The translations under genes were made by a program, and so were the position numbers. Positions 9,401-14,763 of a DNA stretch of 25,482 nt are shown here, piece after piece. The notes below the pieces were generated by a model. It was not told where the DNA came from. It searched no databases and saw only the letters and a program-made list of their open reading frames with translations. Origin of the DNA: an uncultured Streptococcus sp. GTDB taxonomy: Bacteria; Bacillota; Bacilli; Lactobacillales; Streptococcaceae. The stretch covers positions 1-25,482 of the forward strand of contig CAKPXD010000007.1 in assembly GCA_934201655.1 (NCBI GenBank), written 5' to 3'. Numbering within the stretch: position 1 is the first letter of the stretch; each line of letters opens with the position of its first letter.

Positions 9401-10291
9401 ACTTGCAATCTGTACTAGAACTGGAGCGACAACCAAGGCTAGGTCATTTTTGTACCCTTCACCAAACTTTTCTTTATTCCAGAAATGAATATCCTTTTCT
9501 TGGAACAAAACAGTTTTTCCTGAAGTTGGCAATGATCTTTCTTTTGGAGTATTAGAACCAACATTGTAGTAGAACTTAGCAGTATCACCACCTAAGATAT
9601 TACCAGCATTGGTTTCGGCATCCTTCTTCAAGAAATTGTGAGCGGCTGTCAGCATGATATTTGGAGCCACAAAGATACCTGAACCTGAATTGAGGTAACG
9701 CTGAGTTCCACCGTCTGCTAGAGGTGAACTGTAGATTGTGTAAATCATGGTAGCCGATGTAGCTGGTTGCCCCTCATAATTGATATGCTTAAGGTCTTGG
9801 CCACCATTGATAATGGCTCTATTTTCTTTTTCACCTTCAGTTGTACTTGCTTCTTCAGCTTTTAAAATACTTTTAGTTTCAACTTTTGGGCTATCTTTTT
9901 CTGATACAATGGCTGAAGTATCCAGTTTTTTCACTGGTGTATCAGGATAAGCACGGTCAGGAATTTCTGCTGGAAGTAAATCTCCAGCCTCTTCAGTAGT
10001 TTTAGTTTCTTCTGTTACTTTTTCTGAAGCAGGAGCTGCTTGTTTAGCAACTTCTTCTTTAACAGGACTCACTACTTCTTTAGTTTTCTTAACTGCTTCC
10101 GCTTTTTCTTTATCGACATCGATTACTTCTTTTGCTTGACCTTCTACTTCCAGTTTTGGCTCTAACACAACTTCGTTAGCGGCAACATTTCCAGATGCAA
10201 AAAAAGCCAGTCCAACTGCCACAGAGGCTACACCAACCGTTAGTTTACGAATACTGAATATACGACTTCTTTCAAAAAAATACTGTTTCAT
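3452..10291 (-). CDS. Giant LPXTG surface protein: trypsin/V8-like protease plus GH29 alpha-L-fucosidase
   Basis: Wall-anchored exoprotein of 2279 residues, starting at the ATG at 10291 (AGGAG 7 bases upstream). Regions in order: signal peptide with a YSIRK-type motif (FSIRKLTVG, 1-38); a serine protease domain (about 158-422) with TAAH His218, NDLAL Asp283 and GLSGG Ser374; a short Y/F/G repeat like cell-wall-binding units (431-473); two MucBP-like beta domains (478-643); a GH29 domain (about 668-985) with likely nucleophile Asp833 in VWMDG and likely acid/base Glu877 in WIGNE, resembling the alpha-1,3/4-fucosidase subfamily; an F5/8C (CBM32-like) domain (992-1114); a Calx-beta-like domain (1249-1357) between two related beta domains; helical repeats with Pro-Glu spacers (1607-1890); two G5 domains (1918-2086); LPATG at 2247-2251, hydrophobic segment and charged tail. 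Probably defucosylates Lewis-type host glycans; the protease target is unknown. It has its own promoter and a cre site. Confidence 0.9.
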   Translation of the reverse strand: MKQYFFERSRIFSIRKLTVGVASVAVGLAFFASGNVAANEVVLEPKLEVEGQAKEVIDVDKEKAEAVKKTKEVVSPVKEEVAKQAAPASEKVTEETKTTEEAGDLLPAEIPDRAYPDTPVKKLDTSAIVSEKDSPKVETKSILKAEEASTTEGEKENRAIINGGQDLKHINYEGQPATSATMIYTIYSSPLADGGTQRYLNSGSGIFVAPNIMLTAAHNFLKKDAETNAGNILGGDTAKFYYNVGSNTPKERSLPTSGKTVLFQEKDIHFWNKEKFGEGYKNDLALVVAPVLVQIASPNKAATFTPLAEHREYKAGEPVSTIGYPTDSSSPELKEPIVPGQLYKADGVVKGTEKYDDKGTVGVTYRLTSVSGLSGGGIINGDGKVIGIHQRGTVDNANIAEKDRFGGGLVLSPEQLAWVKGIIEKYGVKEGWYQGDNDNRYYFDAKGQLLRNTTAVIGGNKYAFDNSGLATLVEGVDYGRVVIEHVDQNDNPVKENDTFVDRAEVGAQFNYNYKSEIEKTDFYKNNKEKYEIVSIGDSPVNKQLKDAWDEDHSVVSKAPAGTRVIKVVYKVNKGSFEVHYRVKDSDKELTTADVDNNEGKEYDVSFVHKFQAKEIAGYRAVNASQEATIKHKGVNEVIFEYEKIEDPKPATPVTPVVDPKDEETEIAAYGPLPSKAQLDYHKEELAAFIHYGMNTYTNSEWGNGRENPQYFNPTNLDTDQWIKTLKDAGFKRTIMVVKHHDGFVIYPSKYTDHTVAASPWKDGKGDLLEEISKSATKYDMNMGVYLSPWDANHPKYHVATEKEYNEYYLNQLKEILGNPKYGNNGKFIEVWMDGARGSGAQKVTYTFDKWFEYIKKAEGDIAIFSAQPTSVRWIGNERGIAGDPVWHKVKKAKITDDVKNEYLNHGDPEGDMYSVGEADVSIRSGWFYHDNQQPKSIKDLMDIYFKSVGRGTPLLLNIPPNKEGKFAEADVARLKEFRATLDQMYATDFAKGATVTASSTRKNHLYQASHLTDGKDDTSWALANDAKTGEFTVDLGQKRRFDVVELKEDIAKGQRISGFKVEVELNGRWVPYGEGSTVGYRRLIQGQPVEAQKIRVTITGAQATPILTNFSVYKTPSSIEKTDGYPLGLDYHSNTTADKENTTWYDESEGVRGTSMWTNQKDASVTYRFTGTKAYVVSTVDPNHGEMSVYVDGQKVADVQTKNAARKRSQMVYETEDLAPGEHIIKLVNKAGKAIATEGIYTLNNAGKGMFEMKETTYEVQKGQPVTVTIKRVGGSKGVATVHVVTEPGTGVHGKVYKDTTADLTFQDGETEKTITIPTIDFTEQADSIFDFKVKMTSVSDNALLGFASEATIRVMKAELLLKDQTSYDDQATQLDYSPGWNHETNSADKYQNTESWASFGRLTEEQKKNASVTAYFYGTGLEIKGYVDPGHGIYKVTLDGRKVEYQDGLGNASEYNGKKYFSGTAATRQGGQTLVRLTGLEEGWHAVTLQLDPKRNDTTRNIGIQVDQFITHGEGSALYTKAELIQAMKNWKDELVKFDQTSLKNTPEARQAFKSNLDKLSEQLSASEANAQEVLKTVAALQTILDKEENYGTDDTPTPEQPEEPNYDKAMASLTEAIERKTAELGDDKEAKKKLVALTKQALTAIQEAKTQDAVDKALQAALASINQLQATPKEEPAPEEPAQPEEPSKPEESKVDYHKAIADLTEAIEKKATELADDVAAQEKLVELGEQALAAIQEAKTQDAVEKALQDALVSINKLQATPKEEPSKPEEPAKPEEPAKPEEPAKPEEPSKPEEPAKPEEPTQPEVPSKPVEPKLDYDKAMASLSEAIKSKTAELGDDKEAKKKLVELAEQALAAIEEAKTQDAVDKALQAALTSINNLQATPKEEPAPEEPSKPEEPARPEEPSKPEEEVKHSNLPTEGVKELSVTQPSLEVTTEAIAFNTIRRENSLLAKGKEQVVSEGKDGQVTTYVEVDGSDRKVVKVEREEAQDRIVEVGTQEGTAMPTEGVMNLDFNLPNLKVEKEPIAFKTVRRENADLAKGKEQVVSEGKDGQVTTYVEVDGDNRKVLKVEREEAQDRIVEVGTKEESPSTDSTLKVLKDSSTNLKLIAREGDLNGGSVLEVDKVADQVLEGRRFDAYQIQLKNEKGELVQLKGAALVQVAVASDVANVYAMNSNRELQEVKFEQKGSALEFVAPHLGVYAVVYKDAAQPSAPANVETPAPQPMGEDKPLAEAKGTAADSTSKQLPATGEEVSSALLPALTLVSGMMLFFFKKDMKD
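4031..4543 (-). repeat. Tandem G5-domain repeats in the surface protein gene
   Basis: Two copies of about 85 codons encode G5 domains, each carrying RRENxxLAKGKEQVVSEG and ending VEREEAQDRIVEVGT. DNA identity between copies is very high: stretches of more than 40 bases are unchanged, for example around 4109-4153 and 4367-4411. This implies recent duplication or gene conversion. G5 domains are known to bind N-acetylated sugars or to act as stalks. Confidence 0.85.
4627..5473 (-). repeat. Three helical repeats with PEEP/KPEEPA spacers
   Basis: Codons of about residues 1607-1890 encode three roughly 68-residue helical units (YDKAMASLTEAI... to INQLQATPKEEP), joined by Pro-Glu spacers. The spacer at 4841-4996 is an array of six-residue units of the type KPEEPA. 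Units share long identical DNA words, so copy number is likely to vary between strains. The segment probably forms a rigid stalk that lifts the enzyme domains away from the wall. Confidence 0.85.
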
Positions 10292-10423
10292 CAAATTCTC
10301 CTAATGAACAAAAGCAGTCAGCTACTGCAAGAGCCCAGTTTCTGCTGGTGACAATTTTATTTCTCCGTACCTACTATAAAACTCTTCTTCCTCCCACTCT
10401 TATCTTCTGTTAAATTCATTTTT

Positions 10424-10438
10424 AGAAATCGCTTACAT
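10424..10438 (-). promoter_or_regulatory. cre site in the leader of the GH29 protein gene
   Basis: On the minus strand the 15 bases match WTGNAARCGNWWWCA at 14 positions (ATGTAAGCGATTTC followed by T). The site lies about 55 bases downstream of the predicted -10, where CcpA would act as a roadblock. Glucose repression of the gene is inferred. Confidence 0.7.
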
Positions 10439-10492
10439 TTTTTCTGAATAAAAAAATGACTTGATTTTACAAATGCTTTTTCGAGATTTCTC

Positions 10493-10521
10493 AGTATAAT
10501 AAATATACTATATTATTCCAA
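10493..10521 (-). promoter_or_regulatory. Promoter of the GH29 surface protein gene
   Basis: On the minus strand TTGGAA (10516-10521), a 17-bp gap and TATACT (10493-10498) form a good vegetative promoter. The leader to the ATG at 10291 is about 195 bases. AGTATA (10493-10498) and TATACT (10504-10509) form an inverted repeat over the -10 region, a possible operator. In the 308 bases between the two genes I see only this promoter, the cre site, the ribosome binding site and the upstream terminator. The TGAAAGTAGTTTCA motif of the nan promoters is absent. Confidence 0.75.
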
Positions 10522-10582
10522 GAAATGCAAGGGCTTCCAAAGTTTTATTAAAGTTTTACCTAATTTTTTCCTGCCAAAAAAA

Positions 10583-10607
10583 CCTAAATTGGCAAAGCCA
10601 ATTTAGG
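10583..10607 (-). terminator. Terminator after the ROK kinase gene
   Basis: CCTAAATTGGC (10583-10593) and GCCAATTTAGG (10597-10607) form an 11-bp perfect stem around AAA. On the minus strand it is followed by seven T. The TAA stop of the kinase (10603-10605) lies in the stem, as in nanR. Confidence 0.93.
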
Positions 10608-11487
10608 ACTGTTTGGTTCTAAAATGATAATATGCACCGAGCATGCCAGCAGTATTCTGATGGTGGGCAAATTCAAGTCGAGTCTTGTCTGCCAAGCTTG
10701 GAACAAGCGAATCTTTCAAAGCCTTACGGATTTTTGGTTTCAAAATTGCTTCTTGCCCCATGATACCACCACCAAGGATGACAACTTCTGGATTGGCAAC
10801 ATAACAAATATTTGCGAGACCCTTGCCAAGGTAATCCACCATACGGTCAATCCCCTCCATACAGAGTTTATTGCCTTCGGTAGCTTCTTTGAAAATTCTG
10901 CGACCGTTCCACTGTTCCACTTCATCTCCATGTGCGTCTGCTACATACTTAACAAGAGCTGTCGTAGACGCTAAATCCTGGAAGGCTCCATCCTGCATGT
11001 GCAGATAACCAACTTCACAGGCAGAATTACTAAAGCCATGAAAAACTTGGCCATCAATAATTAAGCAACCACCGATACCTGTTCCAATTGTCAAACAAAG
11101 GGTAATACTTGCACCCTTTCCTGAACCAGAGACAGCTTCAGCAAGCCCTGCACAGTTAACATCATTTTCAATTTCACAAGGAATGTTAAAGCTTTCTTCA
11201 ATTTCCTTTTTAAATTGGGTTCCAGCATAATTTGGAATCTGTGGACCAGCGTAGAAAATCTCACCCTTATCAGGATCAACCATTCCCGCTGAGGAAATGG
11301 CTACACCTGACACTGGTCCTTTTTCTAGATAGCTAGCTACGATATCTTTTGTTTTCTGTAAGATGTGTGGACCACCCTTGTGCGCCTCAGTCGCTACTTC
11401 GTGAGACTCTACAAGTTGTCCATCTTGGTCAATTAAACCGTATTTGATATTAGTTCCACCAATATCAATTGCAACGTAATTAGTCAT
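10603..11487 (-). CDS. nanK: ROK-family kinase, probable N-acetylmannosamine kinase
   Basis: Cytoplasmic sugar kinase of 294 residues, expected to convert ManNAc to ManNAc-6-P with ATP. DIGGTNIK at 8-15 is the phosphate-binding motif, IENDVN at 106-111 contains the likely catalytic base Asp109, and LTIGTGIGG at 132-140 is the second nucleotide motif. The usual ROK zinc motif is absent: where most ROK proteins have GEIGH and CxCGxxGC, this one has CEVGY (157-161) and MQDGAFQD. The pneumococcal orthologue, as I recall it, shows the same loss, so this is a subfamily trait and not decay. AGGAGG precedes the ATG, and the lyase stop is 15 bases upstream, so the two form one transcript. The ManNAc assignment rests on the operon context. 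Confidence 0.88.
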   Translation of the reverse strand: MTNYVAIDIGGTNIKYGLIDQDGQLVESHEVATEAHKGGPHILQKTKDIVASYLEKGPVSGVAISSAGMVDPDKGEIFYAGPQIPNYAGTQFKKEIEESFNIPCEIENDVNCAGLAEAVSGSGKGASITLCLTIGTGIGGCLIIDGQVFHGFSNSACEVGYLHMQDGAFQDLASTTALVKYVADAHGDEVEQWNGRRIFKEATEGNKLCMEGIDRMVDYLGKGLANICYVANPEVVILGGGIMGQEAILKPKIRKALKDSLVPSLADKTRLEFAHHQNTAGMLGAYYHFRTKQS

Positions 11488-11502
11488 AAAGCCTCCTATT
11501 GA

Positions 11503-12420
11503 TTAGAGGAAACGCTCCTTAGTTTCACGAATCAATTGAGCAGCTGCTTCAACAACTGGACGATCTTCTTCGGTCACTGGTGTAAGTGGAGAACGAACTG
11601 ATCCGATATTAAGCCCTTCATTGATTTTCAAGACTTCTTTAATCACACAGTACATATTACCATGAGCTGCAGTTAATTTACCGATGATAGCGTTGATAGC
11701 GTATTGCAATTCACGCGCTGTTTCTAGGTCTTTATCTGCAATCAATTGGTTGAGTTTCAAGAAGAGTTCTGGCATAGCACCATAAGTACCACCGATACCA
11801 GCTTTTGCACCCATGAGACGTCCACCTAGGAATTGTTCATCTGGACCATTAAAGACGATATGATCTTCGCCACCAAGGCTAACGAATGTTTGAATATCTT
11901 GAACTGGCATTGAAGAGTTTTTAACACCGATAACACGTGGATTCTTTAACATTTCTGTGTAAAGACTTGGAGTCAATGCAACACCCGCCAATTGAGGAAT
12001 GTTATAGATAACATAGTCTGTGTTTGGTGCTGCTGCACTAATGTCGTTCCAGTATTTGGCTACTGAGTATTCAGGCAAACGGAAGTAAATTGGTGGGATT
12101 GTTGCAATAGCATCTACTCCCAAGCTTTCTGCATGACGAGCAAGTTCGATACTGTCTTTGGTATTGTTGCAAGCCACGTGAGCAATGATAGTCAACTTGC
12201 CTTTAGCAACTGCCATCACTTCTTCCAAGATCAATTTGCGGTCTTCTACGCTTTGGTAGATACACTCACCAGAAGAACCATTAACGTAAAGTCCTTGAAC
12301 TCCTTTATCAATAAAGTATTGAACCAAGGCACGAGTACGTTCTGGGCTAACTTCACCCGCATCATCATAACATGCGTAGAAGGCAGGAATGACACCTTCG
12401 TATTTTTTTAAATCTGACAT
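11503..12420 (-). CDS. nanA: N-acetylneuraminate lyase (Neu5Ac aldolase)
   Basis: Splits Neu5Ac into ManNAc and pyruvate in the cytoplasm. The 305 residues form a class I aldolase barrel of the DHDPS/NAL family: GSSGE at 48-52 binds the pyruvate carboxylate, Tyr139 (YNIP) is the catalytic tyrosine and Lys167 (GVKNSS) should form the Schiff base. The GGTYGA segment (210-215) also fits NAL. AGGAG lies 6 bases before the ATG. It is the first gene of the lyase-kinase transcript, with its own promoter and operator in the 163-bp gap behind it. The symbol nanA is also used for the streptococcal sialidase at 18291-21827; the two proteins are unrelated. Confidence 0.95.
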   Translation of the reverse strand: MSDLKKYEGVIPAFYACYDDAGEVSPERTRALVQYFIDKGVQGLYVNGSSGECIYQSVEDRKLILEEVMAVAKGKLTIIAHVACNNTKDSIELARHAESLGVDAIATIPPIYFRLPEYSVAKYWNDISAAAPNTDYVIYNIPQLAGVALTPSLYTEMLKNPRVIGVKNSSMPVQDIQTFVSLGGEDHIVFNGPDEQFLGGRLMGAKAGIGGTYGAMPELFLKLNQLIADKDLETARELQYAINAIIGKLTAAHGNMYCVIKEVLKINEGLNIGSVRSPLTPVTEEDRPVVEAAAQLIRETKERFL

Positions 12421-12476
12421 AGATTTCTCCTAAGATTTCTTTTTTCTGCTTTGAGCAGATGATTTTTTACTATTTT

Positions 12477-12505
12477 AGTATACACCTTGTAAAAAGCGCT
12501 TTCAA
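12477..12505 (-). promoter_or_regulatory. Lyase-kinase promoter with overlapping cre
   Basis: On the minus strand TTGAAA (12500-12505), a 17-bp gap and TATACT (12477-12482) form the promoter. A cre-like sequence (12491-12505, 13 of 15 consensus positions, core AAAGCGCTTT) overlaps the -35, so bound CcpA would exclude RNA polymerase. Confidence 0.82.
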
Positions 12506-12561
12506 TACATCTCAGCCACTTAGATTTTAATTTCTATTCATCTCCCATAGCTTTTCTTGTT

Positions 12562-12575
12562 TGAAAGTAGTTTCA
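12562..12575. promoter_or_regulatory. Putative NanR operator upstream of the lyase promoter
   Basis: TGAAAGTAGTTTCA, with arms TGAAA/TTTCA around GTAG. Its centre is 66 bp upstream of the centre of the -35 and 89 bp upstream of the centre of the -10, the same geometry as at nanE and the sialidase. Assignment to NanR is inferred from context. Confidence 0.65.
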
Positions 12576-12583
12576 TATCATTT

Positions 12584-13234
12584 TCAATCTGCTTGATATT
12601 TAGCAAACAATTTTTCCATTAATCCAGCTTGGCAAAAGGCAAGAAGTCCAAAGCCAAAGAGTAGAAATGCTGAACCACCAAGCACTAGAGTAAAGCCTGA
12701 TAGATAGAGAAGCATAATGATTAATAAAATAATCGCAAGCATCAAGAAGAACCACACGAAGTTAAAACTTACCAAAAGTAAGCCCTTTTGGAGCACTTCT
12801 TTCCAAGTTAATTGATAGCGTGCAGCAATTGGATAGCTAGCCAACATAACTAATGTTAAAAATATCAGAATTCCCAAGCAAATAGCTTTAATGAGCTGAA
12901 AGGCAACACCAGTTTGACTCCAAAATAGTGATAAGTCAACCACACTGATTAAAAAGATTCCTAATTCCAGCAAACCTAACTGAAAACCTAATTTCAAATT
13001 TTGCTTGAAGGCTCTAATATAGATTTTGAAAACAGGAATGCGACGGCTGCGCTTCACTTCAAAGATTGTCTGATAGAGACTGATTTTAGCTACTCCAATA
13101 GTCACAATAGGCAAACAAGACACAACAAAGAGTATGTTAACCGTCACGATATCTAACACTTTCTCGCAAAAACGCATCAGAAAGTTATCCGTATCGAATG
13201 CCGCTTTTATCAATCCAGATCCTTTATGTGCCAT
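12584..13234 (-). CDS. DUF624 (YesL-type) membrane protein
   Basis: Integral membrane protein of 216 residues with about five hydrophobic segments (near 30-52, 82-103, 112-135, 152-178 and 181-202). The first has the pattern VTVNILFVVSCLPIVTIG typical of DUF624. Proteins of this family are usually encoded beside sugar ABC transporters and glycosidases, but their biochemical role is not established. AGGAGGAG precedes the ATG, and the YhcH gene ends 20 bases upstream, so it is the distal gene of the sat transcript. A role as an accessory to SatABC is a guess from position. Confidence 0.85.
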   Translation of the reverse strand: MAHKGSGLIKAAFDTDNFLMRFCEKVLDIVTVNILFVVSCLPIVTIGVAKISLYQTIFEVKRSRRIPVFKIYIRAFKQNLKLGFQLGLLELGIFLISVVDLSLFWSQTGVAFQLIKAICLGILIFLTLVMLASYPIAARYQLTWKEVLQKGLLLVSFNFVWFFLMLAIILLIIMLLYLSGFTLVLGGSAFLLFGFGLLAFCQAGLMEKLFAKYQAD

Positions 13235-13254
13235 TGTTTGCTCCTCCTAACTGA

Positions 13255-13707
13255 CTAATCGATTAAAATTTTAAATAAATATTTGCGAACTTTATCTTCC
13301 ATACCTGCATAGCCATTAGGCTGATGAGGTTCTCCTGGGAAGAAAACTGCAAAATTGTGATATCCCAACAAAAGTGGGTATTGTTCGTGACAATGAACAA
13401 AGCCAATATCGCTGGCTTCATCAAAGGCTACAGCCTCATCTTTGATGCGAGAACCGTAGCTAGAATACTCATGACCTTCAACCAACAAATGCAAGTCTGC
13501 ATAGTTTTTATGATGCTCTAAGCGATCATTTTCTTCTTTGTTGAGAACATTTTCCTGTACAACTAGGAAGACCTTATCTCCATCAATCTCGTATTTACCT
13601 AATTCAAAAGTATCTTTACGATGCTCATAGAGATAGTCAATAGCCTTGTCCAGATTTGGGTGAATTCCCTTGTAAAAGCTAATGTTTTTTAAATCATCAA
13701 AAATCAT
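13255..13707 (-). CDS. yhcH: YhcH/YjgK/YiaL family protein, probable sialic acid anomerase
   Basis: Small cupin-like protein of 150 residues. I place the start at the ATG at 13707, where AAAGGAAA lies 6-13 bases upstream; 12 additional codons upstream have no ribosome binding site. Conserved likely metal ligands are in EHHKNYADLH (64-73) and near FFPGEPHQP (122-130, His128). The E. coli member encoded in its nan operon (YhcH/NanQ) has been described as an N-acetylneuraminate anomerase, speeding alpha/beta conversion before the lyase. The locus makes the same function likely here. It follows satC after a 200-bp gap that holds a large inverted repeat. Confidence 0.88.
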   Translation of the reverse strand: MIFDDLKNISFYKGIHPNLDKAIDYLYEHRKDTFELGKYEIDGDKVFLVVQENVLNKEENDRLEHHKNYADLHLLVEGHEYSSYGSRIKDEAVAFDEASDIGFVHCHEQYPLLLGYHNFAVFFPGEPHQPNGYAGMEDKVRKYLFKILID

Positions 13708-13764
13708 AGTAATTTCCTTTACCTGATTAATACCTTCAGACATAAGATGTCTAGCCAGTAAGTT

Positions 13765-13826
13765 TATAAGTGTCTAACAAAACTTCGTGAAGCAAGCAAC
13801 TCCTCTCCATTTTGTAGACACTTATA
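13765..13826. repeat. 62-bp near-palindrome between satC and yhcH
   Basis: TATAAGTGTCTAACAAAA (13765-13782) is an inverted copy of TTTTGTAGACACTTATA (13810-13826), with a single extra base. The interior contains a smaller hairpin (CTTCGTGAAG, 13783-13792). Both ends are TA, as in small MITEs mobilised by IS630-type transposases. On the minus strand TTGATA and TATATA lie just upstream, so it could instead be a leader hairpin for yhcH. A 19-codon ORF on the minus strand starts inside it; I do not trust it. The satC-yhcH gap holds nothing else I recognise. Confidence 0.6.
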
Positions 13827-13907
13827 TATCCTGTATTCTCTTAGTCTATCAACTATACTTCTGCATATTGATAAACAAATTGTACTATATTCAATTTTCG
13901 CAGAGTA

Positions 13908-14747
13908 TTATCCTTTGACAGCTCCCATAGTAATACCTTGAGTGAAGGATTTTTGGAAGACAAGGAAGACTGTTACGATTGGCACAGCTGCAAGGGCAGC
14001 CCCTGCCATGATCAAACCATAGTTGGTTGCCATCTCGGCCTGCATAGTCGCAACCCCGAGTGAGATGGTCAAGTTTTGACGTGAAGTCAACATTACCAAT
14101 TGCATGAAGTAGTCATTCCAAGTATTGATGAAGGTAAAGATTGCGAGAGCTGCAAATCCTGGTTTCACAATAGGGAAGGCTACACTCCAGAAGGTACGAA
14201 TCTCACCACATCCATCGATTTTAGCAGATTCGAGCAATTCTGTAGGAATGTTTTCACTGAACTGTTTCATGAGGAAGACCCCAAATGGCCATCCGATCAA
14301 AGGCAAGATAACTGCCCAAAGAGTATCATGGATTCCCATGAAGTTGACGATACGTACCAATGGTACAAGGACAACTTGTTTTGGAAGAGCCATGGCAGCA
14401 ATAAAGATTGCGAAGAGAATGCGTTGTCCATAGAAACGTTTCTTAGCCAATACATAACCTGCTAGTGAAGAGGTTGCACAAACCAAGAACATAGTTACCA
14501 ATGAAATGAAGACTGAGTTCCACATCCATTGCAAGGCTGGGTTTTGCACCATCAATTGTTGGAAGTTCTCCATAGTTGGAGCTTTAGGGAACCATTGTGG
14601 TGGAATCATAATGGTATCTGGTTGTGATTTGAATGCACCTGTCAAAATCCAGTAGAATGGAAAGATAAACAGTACAGTCAATAAAAGCAAGAAGATGGTT
14701 GAAATAACAGTGAAGGCTGTTAAAGGTTTCTTTTGTGTAGATTGCAT
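13908..14747 (-). CDS. satC: Sialic acid ABC transporter permease SatC
   Basis: Inner permease subunit of the CUT1 carbohydrate ABC family (MalG-like), 279 residues. It has six predicted membrane segments, beginning with 13-35 and ending near 245-265. The cytoplasmic EAA loop that contacts the ATPase lies near 170-197 (ESAKIDGCGE...FPIVKPG). An AAGGAG site precedes the ATG, and satB ends 16 bases upstream. In pneumococcus SatABC is the main importer of free sialic acid. As there, no ATPase gene lies in the locus, so a shared ATPase (MsmK in pneumococcus) is expected to power it. Confidence 0.93.
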   Translation of the reverse strand: MQSTQKKPLTAFTVISTIFLLLLTVLFIFPFYWILTGAFKSQPDTIMIPPQWFPKAPTMENFQQLMVQNPALQWMWNSVFISLVTMFLVCATSSLAGYVLAKKRFYGQRILFAIFIAAMALPKQVVLVPLVRIVNFMGIHDTLWAVILPLIGWPFGVFLMKQFSENIPTELLESAKIDGCGEIRTFWSVAFPIVKPGFAALAIFTFINTWNDYFMQLVMLTSRQNLTISLGVATMQAEMATNYGLIMAGAALAAVPIVTVFLVFQKSFTQGITMGAVKG

Positions 14748-14763
14748 AGCTGTCTCCTTTCTA

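Noticed and set aside
13747..13809. 19-codon ORF on the minus strand (MERSCLLHEV...) within the near-palindrome
   Set aside because: Its GGAG-like bases fall inside the ORF, no site precedes the ATG, and the sequence is explained by the inverted repeat.
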